From assembly GCF_000025185.1 (NCBI RefSeq), contig NC_013720.1, forward strand, positions 4,154,001-4,218,000: a DNA stretch of 64,000 nucleotides, read 5' to 3'. The number at the start of each line of letters is the position of its first letter. Positions within the stretch are counted from its first letter, which is position 1. The notes beneath the pieces are model-generated. The model worked only from the letters and a program-made list of their open reading frames with translations, was not told where the DNA came from and ran no database searches. The position numbers and the translations under genes are program-made. The stretch is from Pirellula staleyi DSM 6068 (GTDB taxonomy: Bacteria; Planctomycetota; Planctomycetia; Pirellulales; Pirellulaceae). Positions 55,303 through 63,561 of this stretch are shown here, piece after piece.

Positions 55303-58300
55303 CTATTTCGGCTTCGCTGCGCGGAGCGAGATCAAGGTGTTCTCGACGCTCGACAGCTGCTGCTCGAGTTGTGCCAGCGCATCGCGCTCGGCTTGCACCA
55401 CATTGGCTGGTGCTCGGCTGACAAATCCCTCGCTCGCGAGCTTCGACTGCTTGGCCTTGATGAGCCCTGCCAGCTTAACAAGTTGCTGCTCGTTTTTCGC
55501 GATTTCGGCCCCGATATCGATAAAATCCTTTAGGTCGACGAACAGCTGCATCGAGGCAATGGCAGTCCCCACATGCGTGGCTGGCGGTTCCGCTGCGGGG
55601 CCAATGTGGGTGGCAGTGGCGTTGGCCATGGAGCGGAAATAGGGAGCCATCGGTTCGAGCAGCGTGGCGACATCGGCATCTGCTTTGAGCGCGAATTCGA
55701 TCGGGTTTTTCATGCCGATATTCTGACGCGAACGAATTTCACGCAGCGCATCGAGCACCGCGCGGAAAATCGAAAAACGACGTTCCATATCGGGGTTTTG
55801 TAGCGCCAAATCGGCGCGTGGCCACTCGGCCATTATTAGCCAATCGGCTGCAGGTGCAGGTTCACGCAGCCCACGCACCGGTGCCATCTTGGCGAGTTGT
55901 TGCCAGATCTCTTCGGTCAAAAATGGCATCATCGGATGGAGCAAACGGAGCATCGTATCGAGCGTATGCGCCAGCACGCGCTGGGCAGTGGGCCGCGCCT
56001 CGGGATCTTGCAATCGCGCCTTCGTGATCTCGACATAGAGGCTGCAGAATTCATCCCATGCGAAGTCGTAAATGCTCTTCGCCGCATCGGCATAACGATA
56101 GGTCTGCAGTGCTTCGGTCACCTCACGCGTCACCGTAGTGAGCCGCGACAAGAGCCAGCGATCTTCCACCGCAAGTTCCTCGGGCAATACACTTCCAGGT
56201 GTGTATTCCTTCAGATTGATAAGCGCAAATCGCGCGGCGTTCCAGAGCTTGTTACTAAAGTTGCGCGCCACTTCAAAGCGTTCGCTCACTACGGCAGCTC
56301 GAGGCAGTGCTTGATCTTCTTCTTTACGCGCCCACTGCGTCGAGAATTCTTTGCTGCACTTTGTGCAAGCGACGCGGGGAAGTTCGCGATTCTTCTTCGT
56401 CTGATCGACGAGCGCTTCGCAGTGCGGGCATTCAAACTGCACCGGCATCCGCACATCTTGCGTTTCGGTCGTCAGGCAAGTGAGGCCGAAGCGGAGCGCA
56501 TCGGCGCCGAACTTGGCCACAATGTCGTTGGGGTCGACACCGTTCCCCTTGCTCTTGCTCATTGTCTCGCCATAGCCATCGAGAATCTTCGGATGGATGA
56601 AGACCTCGCGGAATGGCACTTCCCCCATGTTGTTGAGTCCCGTAAGAACCATGCGCGCCACCCACAACGTAATAATGTCGCGGCTGGTGATCAGCACACT
56701 CGTGGGGTAGAAGAACGCAAGGTCGCTCGTTTTTTCAGGCCATCCGAGCGTGCTATGCGGCCAGAGCGCCGACGAGAACCAGGTGTCGAGCACATCTTCT
56801 TCACGCACAAATCCAAGCGACTCGATTTTCTTCTCGAGCGACTCATCTTCCTTCGCGAGGCACACATGCAAGGTGCCAAAAATCTCTCCATTTCCCTCGG
56901 CATACTCGGGGTTGTGCTCGAGTTGTATCGAAACCGCATCCTTCTGCTCAGCAAACTCTCCCTGGAGTTTTGCAAGCCAAAGCGTCGCCTCTTGCTCCGT
57001 AGCAAATCGATGGGACCAGATCGGAATCTGATGCCCCCACCAGAGTTGGCGACTCACCGGCCAGTCTCGTTTTTCGCCCAGCCAGTCGAGGTAGCTTTTA
57101 GCGTAGCGAGGAGGAACGATTTTCACGCGGCTGTCGGTCACGGCATCCATGGCGGACTGCGCGAGCTGATCCATCCGCACAAACCACTGATCGGCCAGCA
57201 GCGGTTCGATGGGGGTCTTGCTACGATCGCTATGCGGCAGCTCGATTTCTCGATCTTCGACATCACCGAGCAGCCCGAGCGCATCGAGATCAGCGACCAC
57301 TCGCTCGCGCGCTTGCTTGATCGTGAGCCCTTGATACTTCGCTCCAGCATTGGCATTGAGCTTGCCATCGACGGTCAGGATGTTGATCATCGGCAGCTTT
57401 TGACGGCGGCCGACGTCGTAGTCGTTCGGGTCGTGAGCGGGAGTGATTTTGACGCACCCGGAGCCCATTTCAGGCTTGGCCCACACATCGCCGACGAGCG
57501 GAATTTCGCGCTCGGCTAGCGGCAGCATTAGTGTGCGACCATCGCGCGCCATGGCGGCGAGTTGCTCGAGGAGCGGAAGCATCGACGTCCGGCGCTCGGC
57601 GATATTTTTCAGCTGCTCTTCCAGAGCTTCTTTGTCCTTCGCAGCAGCTTTTTCGAGACGTGCGCGAAGCTCGGCCTCTGCTGCATCGAGCGCTTTGGCT
57701 GGTTCGGGATGCACAGCCACCGCCGTATCACCCAGCATCGTTTCCGGGCGCGTGGTGGCCACTGTCACATGCGTAGGCTCGCCCGGCTGAGGGTTAATGA
57801 CCGCATATCGCAGCTGCCAAAAACTTCCCTTCACCGTTTCTTGAGAGACTTCGTCATCGCTCACGGCCGTCTGGAGAAACGTGTCCCAGTTCACCAGTTT
57901 CTTGCCGCGGTAGATCAACTCTTTTTGGAACAGGTCGAAGAAGGTGCGCCGGACCGCGGTCGCGCAGACCTCGTCGAGCGTGAAGCGAGTCCGCTGCCAG
58001 TCGCAGCTGCACCCCATCTGTTTCAACTGGCCGAGAATGCGTTTCTCGTACTCCGCTTTCCAGTTCCAAATCCGCTCGACCAACTTTTCGCGACCCAGGT
58101 CGTGACGCGTTTTTCCCTCTTCTTCGCGCAGACGACGTTCCACCACTGCCTGCGTGGCGATGCCAGCATGGTCGGTCCCGGGAACCCACAGCGTGACATA
58201 ACCTTGCATCCGCTTCATTCGAATTTGAATGTCTTGCAGCGTGTTGTTGAGGGCATGCCCCAGATGCAAAGCGCCAGTGACATTCGGTGGCGGAATCACA

Positions 58301-58434
58301 ATGGCAAACGGTTCTTTACCGATTTGCGGTTCCGCGTGGAAATAGCCGCGCGTTTCCCACTCGGCATAGATGCGAGGCTGTGTTTCGGCAAAGTCGAAAC
58401 GATTGGCGAGCGACTCGGGAGAAAACTCAGTCAT
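55303..58434 (-). CDS. valS: Valyl-tRNA synthetase with an inserted zinc-ribbon-like segment
   Basis: This is a 1043-residue class I synthetase that charges tRNA-Val. Visible landmarks are the 'HLGHALN' (HIGH) motif at 57-60, 'WVPGTDHAGIATQ', editing-domain patterns ('TTRPETMLGDTAVAVHPE'), the catalytic motif 'MSKSKGNGVDP' near 625, and a C-terminal coiled coil with Lys/Leu/Glu repeats. Between the KMSKS region and the anticodon-binding domain ('ARNFSNKLWNAARF') is an extra stretch of about 50 residues carrying 'CPHC' (669-672) and 'CTKC' (690-693), which looks like a zinc ribbon. The protein is longer than the E. coli enzyme. It lies 118 bp downstream of the citramalate synthase gene on the same strand. 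Confidence 0.96.
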   Translation of the reverse strand: MTEFSPESLANRFDFAETQPRIYAEWETRGYFHAEPQIGKEPFAIVIPPPNVTGALHLGHALNNTLQDIQIRMKRMQGYVTLWVPGTDHAGIATQAVVERRLREEEGKTRHDLGREKLVERIWNWKAEYEKRILGQLKQMGCSCDWQRTRFTLDEVCATAVRRTFFDLFQKELIYRGKKLVNWDTFLQTAVSDDEVSQETVKGSFWQLRYAVINPQPGEPTHVTVATTRPETMLGDTAVAVHPEPAKALDAAEAELRARLEKAAAKDKEALEEQLKNIAERRTSMLPLLEQLAAMARDGRTLMLPLAEREIPLVGDVWAKPEMGSGCVKITPAHDPNDYDVGRRQKLPMINILTVDGKLNANAGAKYQGLTIKQARERVVADLDALGLLGDVEDREIELPHSDRSKTPIEPLLADQWFVRMDQLAQSAMDAVTDSRVKIVPPRYAKSYLDWLGEKRDWPVSRQLWWGHQIPIWSHRFATEQEATLWLAKLQGEFAEQKDAVSIQLEHNPEYAEGNGEIFGTLHVCLAKEDESLEKKIESLGFVREEDVLDTWFSSALWPHSTLGWPEKTSDLAFFYPTSVLITSRDIITLWVARMVLTGLNNMGEVPFREVFIHPKILDGYGETMSKSKGNGVDPNDIVAKFGADALRFGLTCLTTETQDVRMPVQFECPHCEALVDQTKKNRELPRVACTKCSKEFSTQWARKEEDQALPRAAVVSERFEVARNFSNKLWNAARFALINLKEYTPGSVLPEELAVEDRWLLSRLTTVTREVTEALQTYRYADAAKSIYDFAWDEFCSLYVEITKARLQDPEARPTAQRVLAHTLDTMLRLLHPMMPFLTEEIWQQLAKMAPVRGLREPAPAADWLIMAEWPRADLALQNPDMERRFSIFRAVLDALREIRSRQNIGMKNPIEFALKADADVATLLEPMAPYFRSMANATATHIGPAAEPPATHVGTAIASMQLFVDLKDFIDIGAEIAKNEQQLVKLAGLIKAKQSKLASEGFVSRAPANVVQAERDALAQLEQQLSSVENTLISLRAAKPK

Positions 58435-58552
58435 GCGTGCGTGCCTTGTTCTTCAATCCACTCGCCGATGCGAGTGCAACGTCCGTGATGAAATTGCGTG
58501 CGTGTAGTGTGGGTCGAATCGGTATAGGAAACTGTTGGTGAGCGTGGGCGTT

Positions 58553-60154
58553 CTAAGCCACACCATCTTTACAAAGTTTGTACTCGATGGCATCGACCAG
58601 CGCGAGCCAACTTGCCTCGATGATGTTTTCGCTCACACCAACGGTTCCCCAAACATCGTGCTGATCGGCCGACTCGATGATCACGCGGATGCGAGCAGCG
58701 GTCCCTTGCTGTCCGTTTACCACGCGCACCTTGTAGTCGATCAATTGCACATCGCGAAGCGTCGGGTACTCGACTGCGAGTGCTTTACGAAGTGCGGCAT
58801 CCAGAGCGTTCACCGGGCCATCTCCTTCGGCCACTTCGTAACGCTCTTGCCCCCGAATGTTCAGTTTTACGGAAGCTTCCGTGACCGGTTCCCCTTGGTT
58901 CGCGGCGGAAACCCCGACGTGGTATTTAAGGCGGTCGAAGTGCGAATTGAAGTTGCCAGTGGCACGACGAACAAGCAGATCGAACGAAGCCCCTGCTGCT
59001 TCAAATTGCCAGCCACTCGCTTCGAGGTCGACTACCTGCTTGAGAATGCGGTCCATCAACTCGCGATCATCGGAAACGTTATGTTTGGCGGTAAGCGCAG
59101 CGATGTTCGAGCGGCCCGACAGTTCGCTCACCAAGATGCGCCGCTCGTTACCGACTAGTTCTGGATCGAGATGTTCGTACGACGAAGTGGCGCGAGTAAT
59201 CGCATGAACGTGCATGCCACCTTTATGTGCAAATGCGCTTTGGCCGACGAAAGGCTGCCCCGATCGCATATTCAGGTTGGCAGTTTCATAGACAAATCGC
59301 GACAACTCGGTGAGATGCGTGAGACCTCGGCCGCCGAGGATCGAGTATCCCTTTTTCTTGAGTCCCAGATTGGCCATCACCGAGATAAGATCGGCGTTGC
59401 CGCAGCGCTCACCTACGCCATTGATCGTCCCTTGCACTTGGGCAGCGCCGGCATCCACCGCAGAGAGGGAATTGGCCACCGCCAGTTCACAGTCGTTGTG
59501 GCAATGGATTCCCACTTGCACTCCGAGCGGCTCGAGTGCCTCGCGAGCCCAGCGCGTCCGCTCGGCAATCTGCTCGGGCATAGTGCCACCATTGGTATCG
59601 CACAGAATCACCATCTTCGCGCCCGCTTTGGCGGCTGTCGTGATGGTTTTTAGTGCGTAGTCGCTGTTGGCAGCGCTGCCGTCGAAAAAATGCTCGGCGT
59701 CGTAGAAGACTTCGCGCCCCTGCGACACTAGGTACGCAATCGAGTCGTGAATCATCGCCAGGTTTTCTTCGAGCGTCACGCGCAATACTTCGGTGACATG
59801 AAAGTCGGATGTCTTGCCGACAATCGTGCAGATTGGGGCATGCGATTCGACGAGCGCTTTCATACCTGGATCGTCGGCAGCGATCACCCCTTTGCGGCGC
59901 GTCATGCCGAAGGCACATACCTTCGCGGTTTTGAATTTCATCGCACGCACGCGCTGAAAGAACTCGGCATCTTTCGGGTTCGAAAGGGGGTAGCCACCTT
60001 CAATAAAATCGATCCCGATCTCGTCCAATCGCGCGGCAATTTGAAGTTTGTCCTCGAGTGAAAGGCTCACGCCTTCTCCCTGGGTTCCATCGCGAAGCGT
60101 GGTGTCGTAGATCTGGATCGTACGCATGTCTTGGGTCTCTACTTTCGCTCGCAT
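58553..60154 (-). CDS. cimA: (R)-citramalate synthase
   Basis: This is a 533-residue enzyme that condenses pyruvate with acetyl-CoA to citramalate, the first step of the threonine-independent isoleucine route. The N-terminal HMGL-like barrel shows 'DTTLRDGTQGEGVSLSLEDK', 'FIEGGYPLSNPKD' and 'GIHCHNDCELAVANSLSAV'. The C-terminal LeuA-type allosteric domain covers about 400-525. The combination of 'TLRDGTQGEGVS' and 'EGGYP' is typical of citramalate synthase rather than 2-isopropylmalate synthase, although the two are close. The start is the ATG at 60154, with GAGGAAC just upstream; an ATG at 60127 is the alternative. A leader with a Val/Ile/Leu-rich peptide and a terminator precedes it (60231-60428). 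Confidence 0.9.
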   Translation of the reverse strand: MRAKVETQDMRTIQIYDTTLRDGTQGEGVSLSLEDKLQIAARLDEIGIDFIEGGYPLSNPKDAEFFQRVRAMKFKTAKVCAFGMTRRKGVIAADDPGMKALVESHAPICTIVGKTSDFHVTEVLRVTLEENLAMIHDSIAYLVSQGREVFYDAEHFFDGSAANSDYALKTITTAAKAGAKMVILCDTNGGTMPEQIAERTRWAREALEPLGVQVGIHCHNDCELAVANSLSAVDAGAAQVQGTINGVGERCGNADLISVMANLGLKKKGYSILGGRGLTHLTELSRFVYETANLNMRSGQPFVGQSAFAHKGGMHVHAITRATSSYEHLDPELVGNERRILVSELSGRSNIAALTAKHNVSDDRELMDRILKQVVDLEASGWQFEAAGASFDLLVRRATGNFNSHFDRLKYHVGVSAANQGEPVTEASVKLNIRGQERYEVAEGDGPVNALDAALRKALAVEYPTLRDVQLIDYKVRVVNGQQGTAARIRVIIESADQHDVWGTVGVSENIIEASWLALVDAIEYKLCKDGVA

Positions 60155-60230
60155 CAGTTCCTCGGCCGGAATTGAATCAAGCAACATTCGAAGCGGAAAA
60201 TCGAAAACGGGGAAGTGCCAGTCAGTAAAC

Positions 60231-60264
60231 AAAAAAAGCCCTGAAACCGCGGGGGCTTCAGGGC
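60231..60264 (-). terminator. Attenuator terminator upstream of cimA
   Basis: On the minus strand a perfect 8-bp stem GCCCTGAA/TTCAGGGC (60264-60257 with 60245-60238) with an 11-base loop is followed by seven U residues (60237-60231). It lies between the leader ORF and cimA and about 77 bp before the cimA start, so it would stop transcription before the structural gene unless disrupted. Confidence 0.8.
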
Positions 60265-60306
60265 AGGAAATTTTTCGGTGTGCGTACCGTTTTCCTCCAT
60301 CAGCCC
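60261..60306 (-). promoter_or_regulatory. Candidate antiterminator hairpin of the cimA leader
   Basis: On the minus strand GGGC (60306-60303) at the end of the leader ORF and AGGAAA (60296-60291) can pair with TTTCCT (60270-60265) and GCCC (60264-60261). A small inner CGGT/ACCG hairpin lies between. This pairing takes the first four bases of the terminator stem, so the two structures exclude one another. A ribosome at the leader stop (60302-60300) would cover GGGC and part of AGGAAA and so favour the terminator. Confidence 0.6.
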
Positions 60307-60428
60307 GGGCTGTGCCCGCTGATAATCAGCACCACAATAATCACTCCAATCGCTACACCTCGCAGAGTGCGCAGTGGAACCATCATCCGGCGGATGGCGG
60401 TCGAAAGTGAATGGATGTGGTGATGCAT
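60300..60428 (-). CDS. Branched-chain amino acid leader peptide of cimA (42 codons)
   Basis: The ATG at 60428 opens a 42-codon frame that ends with a TGA 36 bp before the terminator stem. Residues 24-37 read 'GVAIGVIIVVLIIS': ten of the twelve codons from 25 to 36 are Val, Ile or Leu (4, 5 and 1). This is very like the leader peptides of enterobacterial ilv operons. The N-terminal part is basic/His-rich and ATGs at 60386 and 60383 are alternative starts; there is no strong ribosome binding site. Its position before an antiterminator and terminator, and upstream of an isoleucine-pathway gene, supports a regulatory peptide rather than a functional protein. Confidence 0.75.
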   Translation of the reverse strand: MHHHIHSLSTAIRRMMVPLRTLRGVAIGVIIVVLIISGHSPG

Positions 60429-60491
60429 AGGAAATCGGCCTATTTCGGCTGTCACTTGCCCCAGCGGGAAGTGGCAGCACGAAGATTCTCA

Positions 60492-60520
60492 AAACTACGC
60501 TCTGGCCTGCGCTATGTCAA
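60492..60520 (-). promoter_or_regulatory. Sigma-70-type promoter of the cimA leader
   Basis: On the minus strand a perfect TTGACA (60520-60515) is followed after 17 bp by TAGTTT (60497-60492, three of six matches to TATAAT). Transcription would start near 60485, about 57 bases before the leader ATG. The perfect -35 and the spacing make it the best candidate in the 300-bp divergent gap. Confidence 0.5.
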
Positions 60521-60803
60521 CCTCGCGAGGCGGCGACTCGAAGCCTTCATTCGGCCTCCATCGGTCCGGTGGGCAGCATTTTAATTTTCTGTAAGTCGTA
60601 GTCCTGCTAGGTAGTTGCAGCGGGCGACGAGCCTGGGATACTTACGGCTCGCTTCATGGAACGCAAGTGACCAACCGACATTTGCCGGCCACTTGCCACG
60701 TTCCAGCTGTCCCACCGCGACACAATGGTAAAACCTGAGGTCGCTCTCCCCGCATCGCACCACCAGCGTCAACATCGCCTGCTAAACAAGGATTCGTGCT
60801 GTT

Positions 60804-61862
60804 ATGGAGCCTGTCGCCTACGATTTCCTCCGCAAGTTGCTCGATACACCCAGCCCTAGTGGTTATGAGCGTCCGATTCAGGATGTGGTTCGGAGTTATG
60901 TCCGCGACTTTGCCGACAGTGTCTCGACCGACCTGCACGGAAATGTGATTGCCGCGAAGAATCCGGGGGCGGCTCGCCGCGTGATGTTCGCCGGTCACTG
61001 CGACCAAATCGGCATGCTGGTGACCCATATCAACGAAAACGGATTTATCTATGCGCAAACCATTGGAGGCTGGGATGCTCAGCAGCTGATTGGCCAGCGG
61101 ATGGTGATTTGGACCGCCGAGGGGCCCGTTCCGGCCGTCATCAGCCGCAAGCCGATCCACTTACTCTCCGACGAGGAACGCAAAAGTGTCGTGAAACTCG
61201 ACGATTTGTGGCTCGATATTGGGGCACGAAACAAGGCAGAAGTGGCTGGAATCATTAAAATCGGCGATCCGGTGACGCTGGAGCTGAAGTACACCGAGAT
61301 GCGAAACAAACTCGCCAGCAGCCCGGCGATGGACAACAAAGTGGGTCTGTGGGTCTGTATTGAAGCTCTGCGGCGCGCCAGTCAGCAGAACTTGCAGGTG
61401 GGTGTTTTCGCGGTCTCGACCGTGTGCGAAGAAATTGGCTTGCGAGGGGCTCAGACGTCGGCTTTCGGAGTCGATCCGCACATTGGTATCGCGGTCGACG
61501 TGACCCATGCGACCGATTGCCCCACGATCGACAAGCGTCAGCAGGGTGATATTGCCCTGGGGAGTGGTCCGGTCATTTTCCGTGGCCCGAACATGAATCC
61601 TGTCGTCACGGCGAAACTGCTGAGCCTCGCCCAGGAGAAGATGATTCCCCACCAAATTTCGGCCAGCGGCCGAGCAGTGCCAAACGATGCCAACGCCCTG
61701 CAAGTCAATCGCGCTGGCGTAGCGACCGGACTTGTGAGCATTCCCAATCGCTACATGCATTCGGCTGTTGAAATGGTTTCGCTCGAGGATATTGACCAGG
61801 CGGCTGACCTACTGGCAGCGTTTGTAATTTCCCTCGAAGGAACTGAGGACTTTACACCCTAG
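60804..61862 (+). CDS. M42 family metallo-aminopeptidase
   Basis: This is a 352-residue cytosolic peptidase of the M42 family (glutamyl aminopeptidase/FrvX/endoglucanase-like), which usually forms tetrahedral particles with two metal ions. Motifs seen are 'TPSPSGYERPIQDVV', 'AGHCDQIGMLV' (metal-binding His and Asp), 'SSPAMDNKVGLWV' (bridging Asp), 'STVCEEIGLRGAQTSAF' (catalytic Glu pair) and 'AVDVTHATD'. The final metal His is in 'IPNRYMHSAVEMVS'. AAGGA lies ten bases before the ATG. It is divergent from cimA. Specificity for acidic or other N-terminal residues is not determined. Confidence 0.93.
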   Translation: MEPVAYDFLRKLLDTPSPSGYERPIQDVVRSYVRDFADSVSTDLHGNVIAAKNPGAARRVMFAGHCDQIGMLVTHINENGFIYAQTIGGWDAQQLIGQRMVIWTAEGPVPAVISRKPIHLLSDEERKSVVKLDDLWLDIGARNKAEVAGIIKIGDPVTLELKYTEMRNKLASSPAMDNKVGLWVCIEALRRASQQNLQVGVFAVSTVCEEIGLRGAQTSAFGVDPHIGIAVDVTHATDCPTIDKRQQGDIALGSGPVIFRGPNMNPVVTAKLLSLAQEKMIPHQISASGRAVPNDANALQVNRAGVATGLVSIPNRYMHSAVEMVSLEDIDQAADLLAAFVISLEGTEDFTP

Positions 61863-61963
61863 ATGGGTTATGATCACCGCCGTTGGTCTTTGTCAAAGAT
61901 CGACAGTTGCTAGACGAAGACTTTTCCGTATCGCTGCACCTACCTCATCTGGAGTTCTTGACG

Positions 61964-63385
61964 ATGGGCGTCATTTCGAATGATTCGTGGTTCTCCAACA
62001 TCATTTCAGCGGTACTGGGCGTATTTGTCGCGCCCGTCGTTGGATTGATTGCGGTCGTCGTCTTGTTCTGGAACGAAGGCAACTACCTTTACACAGCGCT
62101 CAGTTTGGATGCTGCTGAAAAGGTGGTGCAAACGGTCGACGGCGCCGCCAAACTCCCTGCTAACGAAGGGAAGCTGGTGCATGTCTCGGGAAAAATGTCT
62201 AGCGACATGCCGCTTGTGGATGAACAGTTTGGCGTGGGTGGGGATGTCGCACGTATGCGGCGGATTGTGGAAATGTATCAATGGGTCGAGCACGAGCACA
62301 CACGCACCAAAAAGAAGCTGGGTGGTGGTACGCGGCGAGTCACCGAGTACGAATATAAAATGGAATGGGTCGAGGGAGTCGAGGACTCACGGAATTTCTA
62401 CGACGCCACGCATGTGAACCCCACCTCAATCCCATTTACTTCGGACGTCAAGCAGGCCAGCAGTGTGCGGCTGGGTGGCTTTGTGATCGGCGATGAACAA
62501 CTCGATAAACTCAGCTATAAGCCCCTGGCTCTGACGAGCCAGACGTTCACCGGTGTTCCCCCCGGGGTTACACCCAAGCCAGTCCCCACGGGATCTGAGC
62601 TCTATGTTCCGGTGGAATGGACATCGTTTGGTCGTGAATCGGTGCAGCCCCCGAAAGCCTCGAAAGAGGCTCCACAGGAAGAAGAAATGCCTGTGAACTG
62701 TGGCGCTGATCCCGCTGCTGAATCGGCTCCCGAAGTCACCCCTGAAGCAGCTCCCACTGAGCCAGCAACAGAGGCCGCCCCACAACCCGAAGCTGCGCCC
62801 GTTGATATGCCGAGCGAAGAGCCTCAGGACTTGTCGCCGTCGCGTTTGAACGAACCGCAAGTTGGTGATGTGCGCATTCGCTTCGAAGCGATCCCACTCG
62901 ACGATGTGACCGTGGTCGCCAAGCAAGAGGGAGAAGCACTCGTCGATTTCATCCCAGAGCTTCGTAACGCCAGGCCGATCATGCTGGTCGACGAAGGGGT
63001 CCACACGACGAAGGTGATGTTCGACAATGCTCGCACTCAAAACACCATGATGCTCTGGATTACACGTGTGATCGGCGGCATTTTGGTTTTCGCTGGCACA
63101 TTCATGGTGCTTCGTCCTCTCAAGGTGTTTGCTGACTTCATTCCGATGATCGGCAGCATTGTCGGCTTCGGCATTTTTGTCGTGGCACTGTTCGTCTCGG
63201 GAGGCTTGACGGTGATGATCATCGGCGTTGCTTGGGTCTATTATCGCCCACTCATCGGCTGTCTCATCTTGCTGCTTGGAGCCCTGATATTCGGCGGTCT
63301 GATCTACCTGATTCGCGCGAGCAGTTCCAAAAACAAGCCTATCATGGCGACTGTGGGGCCCGATCAGCCGATCATCCTGAACTAA
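61964..63385 (+). CDS. TMEM43-family membrane protein (first of two tandem copies)
   Basis: This is a 473-residue protein from the ATG at 61964, which has GGAG nine bases upstream; the frame is open to 61883. It matches the TMEM43/LUMA family: an N-terminal helix ('IISAVLGVFVAPVVGLIAVVVLFWNEG'), a large soluble domain starting with 'SLDAAEKVVQTVD', and three C-terminal helices between about 365 and 455. An Ala/Pro/Glu-rich insert occupies about 228-285. The family is better known from eukaryotic nuclear or endoplasmic reticulum membranes, and the bacterial function is unknown. It is followed by a strong terminator and then by a second copy. Confidence 0.88.
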   Translation: MGVISNDSWFSNIISAVLGVFVAPVVGLIAVVVLFWNEGNYLYTALSLDAAEKVVQTVDGAAKLPANEGKLVHVSGKMSSDMPLVDEQFGVGGDVARMRRIVEMYQWVEHEHTRTKKKLGGGTRRVTEYEYKMEWVEGVEDSRNFYDATHVNPTSIPFTSDVKQASSVRLGGFVIGDEQLDKLSYKPLALTSQTFTGVPPGVTPKPVPTGSELYVPVEWTSFGRESVQPPKASKEAPQEEEMPVNCGADPAAESAPEVTPEAAPTEPATEAAPQPEAAPVDMPSEEPQDLSPSRLNEPQVGDVRIRFEAIPLDDVTVVAKQEGEALVDFIPELRNARPIMLVDEGVHTTKVMFDNARTQNTMMLWITRVIGGILVFAGTFMVLRPLKVFADFIPMIGSIVGFGIFVVALFVSGGLTVMIIGVAWVYYRPLIGCLILLLGALIFGGLIYLIRASSSKNKPIMATVGPDQPIILN

Positions 63386-63456
63386 GTCGCAAAAATGCCT
63401 CTGCACCGAGCCTGGTTCTACGCAATTGACCAGGGCTTTGCTGTGGCAAACTAACG

Positions 63457-63497
63457 ATCGTGAGTGATTCTCCAGTGGGAGTCACTCACGATTTTTT
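63457..63497 (+). terminator. Intrinsic terminator between the two TMEM43-like genes
   Basis: An 11-bp perfect stem (63457-63467 with 63482-63492) with an inner CTCC/GGAG helix is followed by a T run. It lies 72 bp after the stop of the first copy, so the second copy needs its own promoter or read-through. Confidence 0.92.
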
Positions 63498-63561
63498 ATG
63501 GCCGGACCCTCGCTCAAAAAGTGAAAGGCACTACAGAGCGCGGGGCGTGGAGCGAGCTTGG

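Noticed and set aside
55897-58488. Long plus-strand frames (540 and 308 codons) opposite valS
   Set aside because: They are shadows of a certain valyl-tRNA synthetase gene in a GC-rich genome with few stop codons on the opposite strand.
60154-60492. A 112-codon minus-strand frame running through the cimA leader
   Set aside because: It crosses the intrinsic terminator and is in a different frame from both the Val/Ile/Leu leader ORF and cimA. It has no hydrophobic or conserved pattern.
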